Below are positions 9,114-18,355 of a stretch of DNA of 64,000 bases, piece after piece (the stretch's first letter is position 1; each line of letters begins with the position of its first letter). Source of the stretch: Ensifer adhaerens (lineage in GTDB: Bacteria > Pseudomonadota > Alphaproteobacteria > Rhizobiales > Rhizobiaceae); NCBI RefSeq assembly GCF_002007205.1, contig NZ_LAZS01000014.1, forward strand, positions 124,001-188,000, in the 5' to 3' direction. A program made the translations under genes and the position numbers. The notes under the pieces were generated by a model. It ran no database searches. It saw only the letters and a program-made list of their open reading frames with translations, and was not told the DNA's origin.

Positions 9114-10208
9114 TCACGCCTTGGCGCCGCGTTTGCCGGAACCGAGCAACGCCTGCGCCTGGGCATCGAGCGGCCAGCGCGAGCGCGGCGCCACATCCAG
9201 GCCGTCGGCCGCCATGCCCGCGGCCAGCCGTTCGGCGCCGGCCCAGGCGATCATCGCCGCGTTGTCGGTGCAGAGCGACAGGGGCGGCGCAATGAAGTCG
9301 AAACCGGATTGCGCGCAGAGCGTCTGCAACGTCGACCGCAGCACCTGGTTGGCGGCGACACCACCGGCAACCACCAGCGCGGGGCGCGCGACACTGCCAT
9401 GCTCGGCCTTGAAGCGCTTCAGGCCGCGGCCAACGCGATCCTTGAGCGTGCGCGAGATCGCGCGCTGGAACGAGGCGCAGATATCGGCGATGTCCTGCTC
9501 CGTTACCGGTTCCAGCGACTGCGCCGCCTGGCGCACCGCCGTCTTCAGGCCGGAGAAAGAGAAATCGAGCCTGGCGTCGCCGACAAGCGGGCGCGGAAAA
9601 TCGAAACGCTGCGGATCGCCGGCAAGTGCTGCCCGCTCGACCGCTGGGCCACCCGGATAGGGAAGGCCGAGCAGCTTTGCCGTCTTGTCGAAGGCCTCGC
9701 CGAGCGCATCGTCGATCGTCGTGCCCCAGCGTTCGTATTCGCCGACGCCCTTGACGAGGATCAACTGCGTGTGGCCGCCCGAAACGAGCAGCATCAGATA
9801 GGGAAAGGAGAGCCCGTCGGTCAGCCGCGCGGTCAGCGCATGGCCTTCGAGATGGTTGACGGCATAGAGCGGCTTGCCGGTTGCGCGCGCGATCGCCTTG
9901 CCGGTCATCAGCCCGACGATCAGGCCGCCGATCAGACCGGGACCACTTGTCGCAGCAATGGCATCGATGTCGGAAAGCGTGACGCCGGCGCGCAACAGCG
10001 CCTCCTCGATCAGCGTGTCGAGCGCCTCCACATGAGCGCGCGCCGCGATCTCCGGAACCACGCCGCCATAGGCGCTGTGCTCTTCCAGCTGGCTTAAGAC
10101 CACGTCGCCGAGGATATGGCCCTTGCCGTCGGAATCGCGCAAAATGACGGAAGCGGCGGTTTCGTCGCAGCTTGTTTCTATGCCGAGGATGCGCAGGGGC
10201 GGAGACAT
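9114..10208 (-). CDS. tsaD: tRNA threonylcarbamoyladenosine transferase
   Basis: TsaD (formerly Gcp/YgjD) transfers threonylcarbamoyl to A37 of ANN-decoding tRNAs together with TsaB, TsaC and TsaE. The 364 residues begin with [14 protein letters not shown]. The iron-binding pair is in NHLEGHA. SGGHTQL and the C-terminal [14 protein letters not shown] with its metal-ligand Asp are present. It is the first gene of the minus-strand run with gpsA and is divergent from hemC across about 75 bp. Confidence 0.97.
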   Translation of the reverse strand: MSPPLRILGIETSCDETAASVILRDSDGKGHILGDVVLSQLEEHSAYGGVVPEIAARAHVEALDTLIEEALLRAGVTLSDIDAIAATSGPGLIGGLIVGLMTGKAIARATGKPLYAVNHLEGHALTARLTDGLSFPYLMLLVSGGHTQLILVKGVGEYERWGTTIDDALGEAFDKTAKLLGLPYPGGPAVERAALAGDPQRFDFPRPLVGDARLDFSFSGLKTAVRQAAQSLEPVTEQDIADICASFQRAISRTLKDRVGRGLKRFKAEHGSVARPALVVAGGVAANQVLRSTLQTLCAQSGFDFIAPPLSLCTDNAAMIAWAGAERLAAGMAADGLDVAPRSRWPLDAQAQALLGSGKRGAKA

Positions 10209-10282
10209 CAGGAACTACTCAAAGATTGCGGTCGCACCGAAAGGTGGGTACACGGAACTCCGGTAACAATGGATAGCCTTTG

Positions 10283-11212
10283 ATGCAAACAAAACCTTTC
10301 CGGATCGGCACGCGCGGCAGCCCGCTGGCGCTCGCTCAAGCCCATGAAACGCGCGATCGCCTCGCAGCGGCGCATGGTCTGGCGCCGGAAATGTTCGAGG
10401 TCGTCATCCTCTCGACCAAGGGCGACCGGATCACCGACCGCTCGCTCGCCGAGATCGGCGGCAAGGGCCTGTTCACCGAAGAGATCGAACAGCAATTGCT
10501 GTCGGGCGAACTCGATTTCGCCGTGCATTCGTCCAAGGACATGCCGACGAAACTGCCGGACGGCCTCTGTCTTTCCGCCTTCCTGCCGCGCGAGGACATT
10601 CGCGATGCCTTCATCGGCCGGACGGCAAAAAAACTGATGGAACTGCCTGAGGGCGTGACCGTCGGCTCGTCGTCGCTGCGCCGCCAGGCGCTGATCCGCC
10701 GGCTGCGTCCGGATATCAATGTCATCACCTATCGCGGCCAGGTGGAGACCCGGCTTCGAAAGCTCGCCGAAGGCCAGGTCGATGCGACGCTGCTTGCCTA
10801 TGCCGGGCTGAAGCGGCTCGGCATGACCGACGTTCCGACCGAACTTCTCGACCCCCAGGATTTCCCGCCGGCCCCCGCGCAAGGGGCGATCTGCATCGAG
10901 AGCCGGATCGGAGACCGCCGCATCAACGACCTGCTCGCTGCGATCGACGATGCGCGCACCCACGAGGCTGTCGCCTGCGAGCGCGGATTCCTGGCGACGC
11001 TCGACGGCTCGTGCCGCACGCCGATCGCCGGTCTCGCCACCTCGGACGGCACCCATCTCAGCTTCTCCGGCATGATCCTGACGCCCGACGGCCAGACGCA
11101 TCATCGTGTCACGATCGACGGCAGGGCCAGCGATGCCGAAGCGCTCGGGCAAAAGGCCGGCGAAGAGATCCGCGCCAAGGCCGGCCCCGGCTTCTTTGCA
11201 AGCTGGACCTGA
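10283..11212 (+). CDS. hemC: Porphobilinogen deaminase (hydroxymethylbilane synthase)
   Basis: HemC joins four porphobilinogens into hydroxymethylbilane, using a dipyrromethane cofactor fixed to a Cys. Visible are [13 protein letters not shown] at the start, HSSKDMPT, the SSLRRQALI block and [11 protein letters not shown] with the cofactor Cys. Length is 309 residues from ATG 10283; an in-frame TTG directly before is unlikely. It heads the haem run hemC-hemD-mic60-hemY. Confidence 0.97.
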   Translation: MQTKPFRIGTRGSPLALAQAHETRDRLAAAHGLAPEMFEVVILSTKGDRITDRSLAEIGGKGLFTEEIEQQLLSGELDFAVHSSKDMPTKLPDGLCLSAFLPREDIRDAFIGRTAKKLMELPEGVTVGSSSLRRQALIRRLRPDINVITYRGQVETRLRKLAEGQVDATLLAYAGLKRLGMTDVPTELLDPQDFPPAPAQGAICIESRIGDRRINDLLAAIDDARTHEAVACERGFLATLDGSCRTPIAGLATSDGTHLSFSGMILTPDGQTHHRVTIDGRASDAEALGQKAGEEIRAKAGPGFFASWT

Positions 11213-11215
11213 GCC

Positions 11216-11929
11216 ATGCGCGTGCTCGTCACCCGGCCGCTTCCCGCCGCCGAGGCGACCGCACGCCGGCTGGAGGCCGCCGGCCACCGGCCGATCCTGC
11301 TGCCATTGATGCAGGCGACCCATCTCACTGCCGCCGCCATTGCCGCGCTTGATCAGCCGCATGCGGCCATCGTTCTGACCAGTGCCGAGGCCGTCAGAGT
11401 GCTCGCCTCGTCCGGTGCAGGCCTGTCACAGCATCTGGCGACCCCGTGCTTCTGCGTCGGCGCCGCGACGGCACAGGCGGCAGCCGCGCTTGGGTTCACC
11501 GATCTGCGCATAGCGGCCGGAACCGGGGAATCCCTGGCCGAACTGATCGGCGCGACCCGCGACACGCTGCCGCCGCTTCCCCGCCTCTATCTGGCGGGAA
11601 CGCCGCGCTCCGAAGGGCTGGAAAAAGGCCTGAGACATCAAGGCATCGCGCATCGAACGGTCGAATGCTACCGCATGGAGCCGATCGCCCATGCGCGCGC
11701 CGCGATCGAAGATCTGCGTCGGAGCGGCCGTCCCGAAACCGTGCTTTTATACTCGCGGGAGACCGCGCGACAGCTTGTTCGCCTCCTGGCCGAAGCCGGC
11801 ATCGACGCCGCTTCCTTTTCGCCGCGCTACCTGTGCCTCAGCCCCGTGGTTGCGGAGGCGTTGCCAGGCGACGTCGTGGCGGAGACGGCCGCAAGGCCCG
11901 ATGAAGACAGCCTTATCAGCCTTCTCTAA
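11216..11929 (+). CDS. hemD: Uroporphyrinogen-III synthase
   Basis: HemD closes hydroxymethylbilane with D-ring inversion to uroporphyrinogen III. The 237 residues match the poorly conserved family: the N-terminal VLVTRPLPAAEATA, the linker region FCVGAATAQAA and the C-terminal VLLYSRETARQL. It starts 3 bp after hemC, so the pair are coupled. Confidence 0.93.
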   Translation: MRVLVTRPLPAAEATARRLEAAGHRPILLPLMQATHLTAAAIAALDQPHAAIVLTSAEAVRVLASSGAGLSQHLATPCFCVGAATAQAAAALGFTDLRIAAGTGESLAELIGATRDTLPPLPRLYLAGTPRSEGLEKGLRHQGIAHRTVECYRMEPIAHARAAIEDLRRSGRPETVLLYSRETARQLVRLLAEAGIDAASFSPRYLCLSPVVAEALPGDVVAETAARPDEDSLISLL

Positions 11930-11948
11930 CGTCGAATTCATCCAAAAA

Positions 11949-11979
11949 CGGAACGGAGGGGCTTTCCCTCACCGTTCCG
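11949..11979 (+). other. Hairpin between hemD and the mitofilin gene
   Basis: CGGAACGGAGGG (11949-11960) can pair with CCCT plus CCGTTCCG (11966-11979) with a 2-nt bulge. There is no T-run, so it may attenuate or stabilise the transcript rather than end it. Confidence 0.35.
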
Positions 11980-12031
11980 GCTGACTAGGTTTGAGGGAAG
12001 AGCCGACAGGCACCAACGGTAAGAGGTCACC

Positions 12032-13306
12032 ATGGTATCGGAAAACCCGCCGCGCCGCTCGAAGTCCGAGAAGGAACCGCTGACGATCGACCTCGAAGCG
12101 GAAAAAACCGTTGCGGAACCGGCCGAGCCGGAAGCAACAGGCGATAAGGTGGCAGACACTGCGACCGAAAGCGCCACGAAAAACACCGAGGTGGATAATC
12201 CGGCAACGGACAGCAGCGATGACAGCGTCGCCGGGTCCCGCCTGGAGGAAGAAATCGAGGAGCAGCGCGCCGATGCGGCCGCCGACGCTGCCGCAGCCGT
12301 CTTTGACGAAGAGCCGCCGCACACGGCCCCCGAGCCGGAGCCGGCACCGCCACAAAAACCCGTATCCAGCTCCGGCGCGCTTGCAGCCGGCATCGTCGGC
12401 GGCCTCGTGACGCTGCTCGGCTTCGGCGGCCTGCAATATGCCGGTTTCATCCCCGGGCTCGGGCCGGACCGCGGCGTCGAGCAGAACATCTCCGGCGAGC
12501 TGCAGGCGCTCCGTGACCAGATCGCGGCCCTGCCTACGCCCGCAGCCGTCGTCGACAACACTGCGCTCGAAGGCCGTATCGCAGCACTCGAACAGTCTCC
12601 CTCGCAGCCGGTCGCCAACGGCGCACCGAGTGCCGAGGTCGAGACCCTGAAGGCGGAAATCGACAACCTCACCAAGGAGCTTGCCGGTCTGAAGACGGCG
12701 CTTGCCGACGCGCGCCAGGCGGCAACCGCCGAGAAAGCGGAACTCGCCAGCCGCATCGAGACCGCCGAGCAGAAGCTCAACGAGCCGGTCAACGACATCC
12801 AGATGGCCAAGGCCGTTGCCGTCACGGCGCTGAAGTCGGCGATCGATCGCGGCGGGCCTTTCCTCGCCGAACTCGACGCGCTGCGCAGCATCGCGCCGGA
12901 CGAGCAGGCCGTCACGGCTCTGACCCAGGATGCCCAGATCGGGGTGCCGACCCGTACCGATCTGCGCCGCGAATTCCCCAAGACCGCCGACGCCATGCTC
13001 GACGCCCTCAACCAGCCCGATCCGAACGAAGGCATTTTCGACCGGCTGGTGTCGAGCGCCATGTCCGGCATCCGCGTGCGTCCCGTGGGCAGCGTCGAAG
13101 GTGAAACGCCGGAAGCCGTCATCGCCCGGATCGAGGACAAGCTGAACAACGGCGACCTCAAGGGCGCGGCTCTCGAATGGAATGGCCTGCCCGATGCCGC
13201 CAAACCGGCGGGCGAGGCTTTCAAGGCCAGGCTCGACCAGCGCTTGCGTGTCGAAGCCGCGATCGACCAGGCTGTCGCCGCGACGATGGCGAAGTCAGAG
13301 GGCTAA
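12032..13306 (+). CDS. Alphaproteobacterial mitofilin / Mic60-like inner-membrane protein
   Basis: 424-residue protein of the COG4223/mitofilin type. The N-terminal ~110 residues are acidic, Glu/Ala/Pro-rich and low complexity. A single membrane segment follows (GALAAGIVGGLVTLLGFGGL, about residues 115-137), then a long Ala/Glu/Lys coiled coil (about 155-265). The C-terminal domain carries LRREFPKTADAML and GDLKGAALEWNGLPDAAK, the conserved mitofilin signature. The position between hemD and hemY is typical of alphaproteobacteria. Homologues bend membranes like mitochondrial MICOS; here that role is inferred. Confidence 0.85.
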   Translation: MVSENPPRRSKSEKEPLTIDLEAEKTVAEPAEPEATGDKVADTATESATKNTEVDNPATDSSDDSVAGSRLEEEIEEQRADAAADAAAAVFDEEPPHTAPEPEPAPPQKPVSSSGALAAGIVGGLVTLLGFGGLQYAGFIPGLGPDRGVEQNISGELQALRDQIAALPTPAAVVDNTALEGRIAALEQSPSQPVANGAPSAEVETLKAEIDNLTKELAGLKTALADARQAATAEKAELASRIETAEQKLNEPVNDIQMAKAVAVTALKSAIDRGGPFLAELDALRSIAPDEQAVTALTQDAQIGVPTRTDLRREFPKTADAMLDALNQPDPNEGIFDRLVSSAMSGIRVRPVGSVEGETPEAVIARIEDKLNNGDLKGAALEWNGLPDAAKPAGEAFKARLDQRLRVEAAIDQAVAATMAKSEG

Positions 13307-13317
13307 GGGAACCAGAT

Positions 13318-14967
13318 ATGATCCGCATTCTGATTTTCATCCTGATCGTGCTTGGTCTCGGCCTCGGCTTCGCCTGGCTCGCCGACCGCCCCGGTGAACT
13401 CTCTGTCGTCTGGCAGGGCCAGCTGATCGAGATGAGCCTGATGCGCGCCGCATCGCTGCTGATCTCGCTGATCGCCGCGGTGCTGATCGTCGTCTGGCTG
13501 CTGCGCACCATCTGGCTCTCGCCGCACACGGTCACCCGCTACTTCCGCGCCCGCAAGCGCGACCGCGGCTACCAGGCGCTTTCGACCGGCCTGATCGCCG
13601 CCGGCGCCGGCGACGCCAATCTTGCCCGCAAGATGACCGCCCGCACCCGTGGGCTGATCAGCGCCGACCAGGAACCGCTGATCCACCTGCTCGAAGCCCA
13701 GACCGCGCTGATCGAAGGAAAATACGATGACGCCCGCCGCAAGTTCGAGCTGATGGCCGACGATCCGGAGACGCGTGAACTCGGACTTCGCGGCCTCTAT
13801 CTCGAAGCCAAGCGCCTCGGCGCCCACGAAGCCGCCCGGCAATATGCCGAGCGTGCCGCCGAAAAGGCGCCGCATCTTCCGTGGGCAGCCCTTGCGACGC
13901 TCGACAGCCAGAGCCAGGCGGGACAATGGGACGATGCGCTGCGTCTGCTCGACCAGAGCCGCGTCGCCCACGTGGTCGACCGCAAGGAAGCCGACCGCAA
14001 GAAGGCCGTGTTGTTGACCGCGCGCGCAATGACCAAGCTCGAGAGCGACGTGAAGGGCGCCCGGGACGATGCGCTTTCCGCGCTGAAGCTCGACGAGCAT
14101 CTGGTGCCGGCGGCGCTGACGGCCGCCAAGGCGTTGTTTCGCGAAGACAACCTGCGCAAGGGCACCTCGATCCTCGAGAAGAACTGGAAGCAGGAACCGC
14201 ATCCTGATGTGGCGCGGCTCTACGTGCGCGCCCGCGGCGGCGACACCGCCGTCGACCGGCTGAAACGGGCACGCAAACTCGAAGCCTTGAGGCCCAACAA
14301 TGCCGTGGCGATGGCTGCCGTCGCCGAAGCCGCACTCGAAGCGCGTGAACTGCTTCTCGCCCGCACCAAAGCGGAGGCTGCTGCGAGACTCGATCCGACC
14401 GAGAGCATCTTCCTGCTGCTCGCCGACATCGAAGAGGCCGATACCGGCGACGAGGGCCGCATCCGTCACTGGATGGCACAGGCGCTGAAGAGCCCGCGCG
14501 ATCCGGCCTGGACCGCCGATGGCGTGACGTCGCCGACCTGGCTGCCGGTCTCGCCGGTCAGCGGCCGGCTCGACGCATTCGAATGGAAAGCACCGCCGCA
14601 TACGCTTTCGGCCACCGTCGACCACGACCAATCGAACGCCGACGAGGCAATCCGCAGCCTGCCGGCCGTGGTGGAGACGCATGTGCACGAGCCCACACCC
14701 GCGGGCCGCCGCAGCGAGGCGCCCGTCATCCTGGAGGCCGAGCGCGAGGAGCCGCCTCCGCAACCCCAGCCGATCAAGGTCACCGAGCGCAAGGCGCCTG
14801 AGCCGCTCGCCGACAAGCCCCCGGTCAACAAGGCGGAGAAGGAAGAGGTTGCGAACGGCGAGCATATGCCCGATCCCTTCTTCGGCCGGCCGCCGGATGA
14901 CCCCGGCGTGCGCGATCCGGCCGGCAGCGAGAAGGCGCCGGAAAAGACGAGCTTTCGATTGTTCTGA
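13318..14967 (+). CDS. hemY: HemY-family membrane protein with TPR repeats
   Basis: 549 residues. Two N-terminal membrane helices (MIRILIFILIVLGLGLGFAW and a second at about residues 40-63) carry the HemY_N domain. Helical TPR-like repeats follow over about residues 75-400. The tail (about 430-549) is Pro/Glu/Lys-rich. The start is ATG at 13318, 11 bp after the mitofilin stop. This is the porphyrin-associated HemY of proteobacteria, not the protoporphyrinogen oxidase once given the same symbol; its exact role is unknown. Confidence 0.9.
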   Translation: MIRILIFILIVLGLGLGFAWLADRPGELSVVWQGQLIEMSLMRAASLLISLIAAVLIVVWLLRTIWLSPHTVTRYFRARKRDRGYQALSTGLIAAGAGDANLARKMTARTRGLISADQEPLIHLLEAQTALIEGKYDDARRKFELMADDPETRELGLRGLYLEAKRLGAHEAARQYAERAAEKAPHLPWAALATLDSQSQAGQWDDALRLLDQSRVAHVVDRKEADRKKAVLLTARAMTKLESDVKGARDDALSALKLDEHLVPAALTAAKALFREDNLRKGTSILEKNWKQEPHPDVARLYVRARGGDTAVDRLKRARKLEALRPNNAVAMAAVAEAALEARELLLARTKAEAAARLDPTESIFLLLADIEEADTGDEGRIRHWMAQALKSPRDPAWTADGVTSPTWLPVSPVSGRLDAFEWKAPPHTLSATVDHDQSNADEAIRSLPAVVETHVHEPTPAGRRSEAPVILEAEREEPPPQPQPIKVTERKAPEPLADKPPVNKAEKEEVANGEHMPDPFFGRPPDDPGVRDPAGSEKAPEKTSFRLF

Positions 14968-14993
14968 GTTCTCAAGGGGCTGTGGCAAAATAC

Positions 14994-15476
14994 ATGTTTG
15001 AACGCTTACGGACGTTTCTCGATGGCCTGACCGGCCCGGCGAAGCGGATAGAGCACGGCGATCCGCGCGTGGCCGTCATCGCCCTCTGTTTCCAGGTGAT
15101 GGAGGCCGATGGCCGGATTCTGGCGTCCGAGCGACGCAAGATGCGCTCGGTCATCAAAGAGCACTACAAACTAGACGACGCCTCGCTTGCCGCACTGATC
15201 GAGGCCGGCGAGACTGCCGAAAGCGAAGCGATCGACTTCTATCAGTTCACCGCCGAGCTCAAGCGCCACCTCTCCGAGGAGCAACGCATCGAACTTGTCG
15301 GTATGCTCTGGGATATCGTCTATGCCGACGGCGAGCGCAGCGAGATGGAAGATCACGTGATCTGGCGCATCGCCGATCTGCTTGCAGTTTCCGGTCGCGA
15401 CCGGGTGCTGCAGCGCCAGGAGGCGGCGGCCCGAAGCGACAGGGTCGAGGAAGCCGAGCCACAACAGGAAAGCTGA
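14994..15476 (+). CDS. TerB-like (tellurite-resistance B fold) protein
   Basis: 160-residue all-helical protein with the TerB acidic signature: MEADGRILASERR and later VYADGERSEMEDHVI. TerB-fold proteins bind divalent metals through such Asp/Glu pairs. The free-standing rhizobial form has no proven function, and tellurite resistance should not be assumed. The start is uncertain: GTG at 14982 has its AAGGGG only 2 nt away, so ATG at 14994 (14-nt spacing) is preferred. The gene sits between hemY and the amidotransferase gene with short gaps. Confidence 0.82.
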   Translation: MFERLRTFLDGLTGPAKRIEHGDPRVAVIALCFQVMEADGRILASERRKMRSVIKEHYKLDDASLAALIEAGETAESEAIDFYQFTAELKRHLSEEQRIELVGMLWDIVYADGERSEMEDHVIWRIADLLAVSGRDRVLQRQEAAARSDRVEEAEPQQES

Positions 15477-15477
15477 A

Positions 15478-16218
15478 ATGCCGATGCCCGACGACAGCGC
15501 CCGAAAGCCCGTCCTGATCATCCTGCATCAGGAGCGGTCGAGCGCCGGCCGCGTCGGCCAAATTCTCGAACAGAAGGGGTTCACGCTCGACATCCGTCGC
15601 CCGGCCCTTGGCGACATTCTTCCGGAGACGCTGGAACGGCATAGCGGCACGATCGTATTCGGCGGTCCGATGAGCGCCAACGACGAGGAAGAGTTCGTCC
15701 GCCGTGAGATCGACTGGCTGTCCGTGCCTCTCAAGGAAAACAAGCCCTATCTCGGCATCTGCCTCGGCGCGCAGATGCTGGCGCGCAACCTCGGCGGCTC
15801 CGTGGCACCACATCACGAGGGCATGACCGAAATCGGCTGGTACCCGCTGGTTCCGACCGAAGCAGGCAAGGCGCTGATGGACTGGCCGGCCATGGTCTAT
15901 CATTTCCACCGCGAGGGCTTCGACCTGCCTTCCGGCGCCGAGCTGCTCGCAACCGGAGACACCTATCCGAACCAGGCCTTCCGCTACGGTGACAACGCCT
16001 GGGGCATCCAGTTCCACGGCGAACTCACCCGGGCCATGATGCACCGCTGGGTCGTCCACGGCGCCCACCGCTTCGAGCTGCCGGGCGCACAGATCGGCAA
16101 GGCCCATCTCGACGGCCGCATGCAGCACGACGGACCGCTGCGCACCTGGATGGAAAACTTCCTGGAATTGATCTTCCTGCGGAACGAGCGGCCGGGAGCA
16201 ACGGCGGAAGGCGTGTAG
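15478..16218 (+). CDS. Class I glutamine amidotransferase domain protein
   Basis: 246-residue stand-alone GATase1 domain. The nucleophile elbow is YLGICLGAQML (Cys near residue 98) and the catalytic His lies in WGIQFHGE. These belong to the GMP-synthase-like amidotransferase group, which hydrolyses glutamine or gamma-glutamyl compounds; the acceptor is unknown. The start ATG follows the upstream TGA by one base, so translation is probably coupled. Confidence 0.85.
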   Translation: MPMPDDSARKPVLIILHQERSSAGRVGQILEQKGFTLDIRRPALGDILPETLERHSGTIVFGGPMSANDEEEFVRREIDWLSVPLKENKPYLGICLGAQMLARNLGGSVAPHHEGMTEIGWYPLVPTEAGKALMDWPAMVYHFHREGFDLPSGAELLATGDTYPNQAFRYGDNAWGIQFHGELTRAMMHRWVVHGAHRFELPGAQIGKAHLDGRMQHDGPLRTWMENFLELIFLRNERPGATAEGV

Positions 16219-16240
16219 CGCGTCTGGAGCCGCGCGCTTC

Positions 16241-17482
16241 TCACTTGTGGTGGTCAGGCACGTCGAGCGTGTCGATCTTGCGCAGTTGCGGGAAGCCGAG
16301 CGCCCAAAGCCCTGAGACCAGCAGCGTGCCCATGCCGCCGAAGACGACGGCAAAGACCGCGCCGAAGCCCGACGCCATCATGCCGGCGCGGAACTCGCCA
16401 AGCTCGTTCGACGCACCGACGAAGACCATGTTGACGGCATTGACCCGGCCGCGCAACTCGTCCGGCGTCCAGAGCGTGATCAGCGTCTCGCGCACATAGA
16501 CCGAGATCATGTCGGCAGCGCCCATGATGACGAGGGCCACGATCGAGATCCAGGGCGTCGCCGAAAGGCCGAAGGCCACCGTGCCGAGGCCGAAGAGCGC
16601 CACGCCTGAGAACATGTAGAAACCGGCGCGATGGCGGATCGGATGCGCCGCCAGCCAGACGGCCATGCTGACGGCACCGATGCCGGGCGCAGCGCGCAAG
16701 AAACCGAGACCCCAGGGACCGAGATCGAGGATATCCCGGGCAAAGACCGGCATCAGCGCCACCGCGCCGCCGAGCAACACGGCAAAGAGATCGAGCGATA
16801 TCGCGCCCAGAACCACCTTCTCGGCCTTGATGTAGCGGAAGCCGGCGGTGATCGTCTCCCAGCTCTGGGCAGAGGCCTGCGTGCGCGTCGCCGGCTTCGG
16901 AATGGCGAAGACCATCAGCGCGGAGGCAAGGAAGAAGCAGAGGCCGATGGCATAGGGAAACACGGCGCCAAGCGCATAGATGAGTCCGCCTGCAACCGGC
17001 CCGACGATCATCGCCGTCTGCCAGGAGGTGGAGTTCCAGGCGATCGCATTGGGCAGATCCTCAGGCGGCACGAGGTTCGGAGCCAGTGATTGCGACGCCG
17101 GCGCGAGAAAGGCGCGCTCGATGCCGAAGACGACGAGGATCGCATAGACCGGCCAGGGCGAGAACAGTCCGGTGACCGTCAGCATCAGCAGCGCCGCCGC
17201 GCAAAGCGTGCTGACGACCATGCAGATGCCCATGATCATGCGCCGGTTGTAGCGGTCGGCGGCAGCACCGGTAACGAGGATCAGCACCAGCGACGGCAGG
17301 AACTGGAAGAGACCGATCAGGCCGAGATCGAAGGGATCGCGCGTCAGATCATAGATCTGCCAGCCGACGGCGACAGAAATGATCTGGATCGCGAAATAGG
17401 CGAGGAAGCGCGAGAAGAAGTAGCGACGATAACCGACATGCCGAAAGGCGGCAAAACGATGCGAGGCATGAACGGCGGACAT
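16241..17482 (-). CDS. MFS transporter (EntS/MFS_3-type exporter)
   Basis: 413-residue major facilitator with about 12 hydrophobic helices. The cytoplasmic loop 2-3 signature is GAAADRYNRRMIMG, and the matching loop in the second half is MGAADMISVYVRE...DELRGRVNAV. The MFS_3 group includes enterobactin exporter EntS and various drug exporters, so efflux is likely but the substrate is unknown. It converges with the amidotransferase gene. Confidence 0.88.
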   Translation of the reverse strand: MSAVHASHRFAAFRHVGYRRYFFSRFLAYFAIQIISVAVGWQIYDLTRDPFDLGLIGLFQFLPSLVLILVTGAAADRYNRRMIMGICMVVSTLCAAALLMLTVTGLFSPWPVYAILVVFGIERAFLAPASQSLAPNLVPPEDLPNAIAWNSTSWQTAMIVGPVAGGLIYALGAVFPYAIGLCFFLASALMVFAIPKPATRTQASAQSWETITAGFRYIKAEKVVLGAISLDLFAVLLGGAVALMPVFARDILDLGPWGLGFLRAAPGIGAVSMAVWLAAHPIRHRAGFYMFSGVALFGLGTVAFGLSATPWISIVALVIMGAADMISVYVRETLITLWTPDELRGRVNAVNMVFVGASNELGEFRAGMMASGFGAVFAVVFGGMGTLLVSGLWALGFPQLRKIDTLDVPDHHK

Positions 17483-17506
17483 GCGGAAGTCGCTCCTGAA
17501 GCGGGT

Positions 17507-17544
17507 CGCACAAAACTGCGCGGCGGTTTTGCGATAACGACAAG
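17507..17544. repeat. Degenerate rhizobial palindromic repeat upstream of the MFS gene
   Basis: CGCACAAAAC and GTTTTGCG form a hairpin, followed by ATAACGACAAG. The right half resembles a small palindrome that recurs in Rhizobiaceae intergenic regions, as far as I recall. A partial match to the opposite half lies at 25978-26002. Confidence 0.4.
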
Positions 17545-17719
17545 TGAAACGTCAAAATTCAAGAGGCAGGCAGCGCATCTGAAGGATCGCGAAGCGCTTT
17601 CGTCGGCACCGATTGTCGAGCGGCCACACGTTAAACATGATCGCGCCCGATAAACCGGCGTACTTGCTCGTTTAGGTCTCAATGTCTACATGTCTGTCAA
17701 TAACGATTTGGAGACCGGC

Positions 17720-18013
17720 ATGCTTGCTGTTATCGGCACCTTGAACTTCATCATCAACATCGCGTGGTTTCTGGTCATCGCGTCGGCCATCTTTTCCTGG
17801 CTCTACGCGTTCAATGTCATCAACGTGAACAACCAGGCGATCAACATGATCGGCCGCTCGCTTTACCAGCTGACCGAGCCGCTCTACCGCCCGATCCGCC
17901 GGATCCTGCCCGACATGGGCGGCGTCGACCTTTCGCCGCTGGTCGTGCTTGTGATCCTCTATTTCATCCAGCTTTTCCTGAACACGACGATCGCGCCGGC
18001 CTTGCTGGGCTGA
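17720..18013 (+). CDS. YggT-family membrane protein
   Basis: 97-residue YggT protein with two membrane segments, about residues 2-27 and 68-90. Between them lies the family signature LTEPLYRPIRRILP followed by GGVDLSPLVV. YggT proteins are inner-membrane proteins linked to cell shape and osmotic tolerance in some bacteria. ATG at 17720 is chosen because GGAGA stands 6 nt upstream; an ATG 30 bp earlier has no comparable site. The DUF167 gene follows directly, as in many genomes. Confidence 0.92.
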   Translation: MLAVIGTLNFIINIAWFLVIASAIFSWLYAFNVINVNNQAINMIGRSLYQLTEPLYRPIRRILPDMGGVDLSPLVVLVILYFIQLFLNTTIAPALLG

Positions 18014-18034
18014 CGATGGCCAGCCAGGTGCAGG

Positions 18035-18352
18035 GTGCGTAGCACGGCCTTCACCGGCCACGGCGACCATGTTCGCCTGACGGTGCGGCTGACGCCAAAC
18101 GGCGGCCGCGATGCCATTGACGGACCGGAAACGGCAGCCGATGGCGAAGAATATCTGAAAGTGCGCGTCCGCGCCGTCCCGGAGAAAGGCAAGGCCAACC
18201 AGGCGCTGATTGCCTTTCTTGCCAAGACGCTCGGGCTCGCCAAGACCAGGCTCTCCCTCAACTCGGGCGAAACACAGCGCAAAAAAATCCTCCGGATCGA
18301 GGGCGACCCGGAGGATTTGATGAGGCGTCTTGCCGAACTGGCCGGCAGGTAA
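18035..18352 (+). CDS. DUF167 (YggU-family) protein
   Basis: 105 residues with the complete DUF167 core: LTVRLTPNGGRDAI, the VRAVPEKGKANQALIAFLAK helix and SLNSGETQRKKILRIEG. The structure is known for homologues, but no biochemical function is. The start is GTG at 18035 after GCAGG. The gene follows yggT by 21 bp and converges with ppa with a 3-bp gap. Its 3' end contains the minus-strand ppa terminator. Confidence 0.9.
   Translation: MRSTAFTGHGDHVRLTVRLTPNGGRDAIDGPETAADGEEYLKVRVRAVPEKGKANQALIAFLAKTLGLAKTRLSLNSGETQRKKILRIEGDPEDLMRRLAELAGR
18281..18318 (-). terminator. ppa terminator embedded in the convergent DUF167 coding region
   Basis: AAATCCTCCGG (18285-18295) pairs perfectly with CCGGAGGATTT (18308-18318). 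On the minus strand the stem runs into seven T's (18281-18287). It lies about 40 bp downstream of the ppa stop, wholly inside the DUF167 gene on the other strand. Confidence 0.8.
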
Positions 18353-18355
18353 AGC

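Noticed and set aside
13303-14988. Minus-strand frame opposite hemY
   Set aside because: hemY has membrane helices and TPR repeats and sits in the conserved haem order; the opposite frame is Arg/Gly-rich noise.
14994-15476. Tellurite-resistance determinant
   Set aside because: TerB-fold only; no other ter genes are nearby and the fold is widespread in housekeeping proteins.
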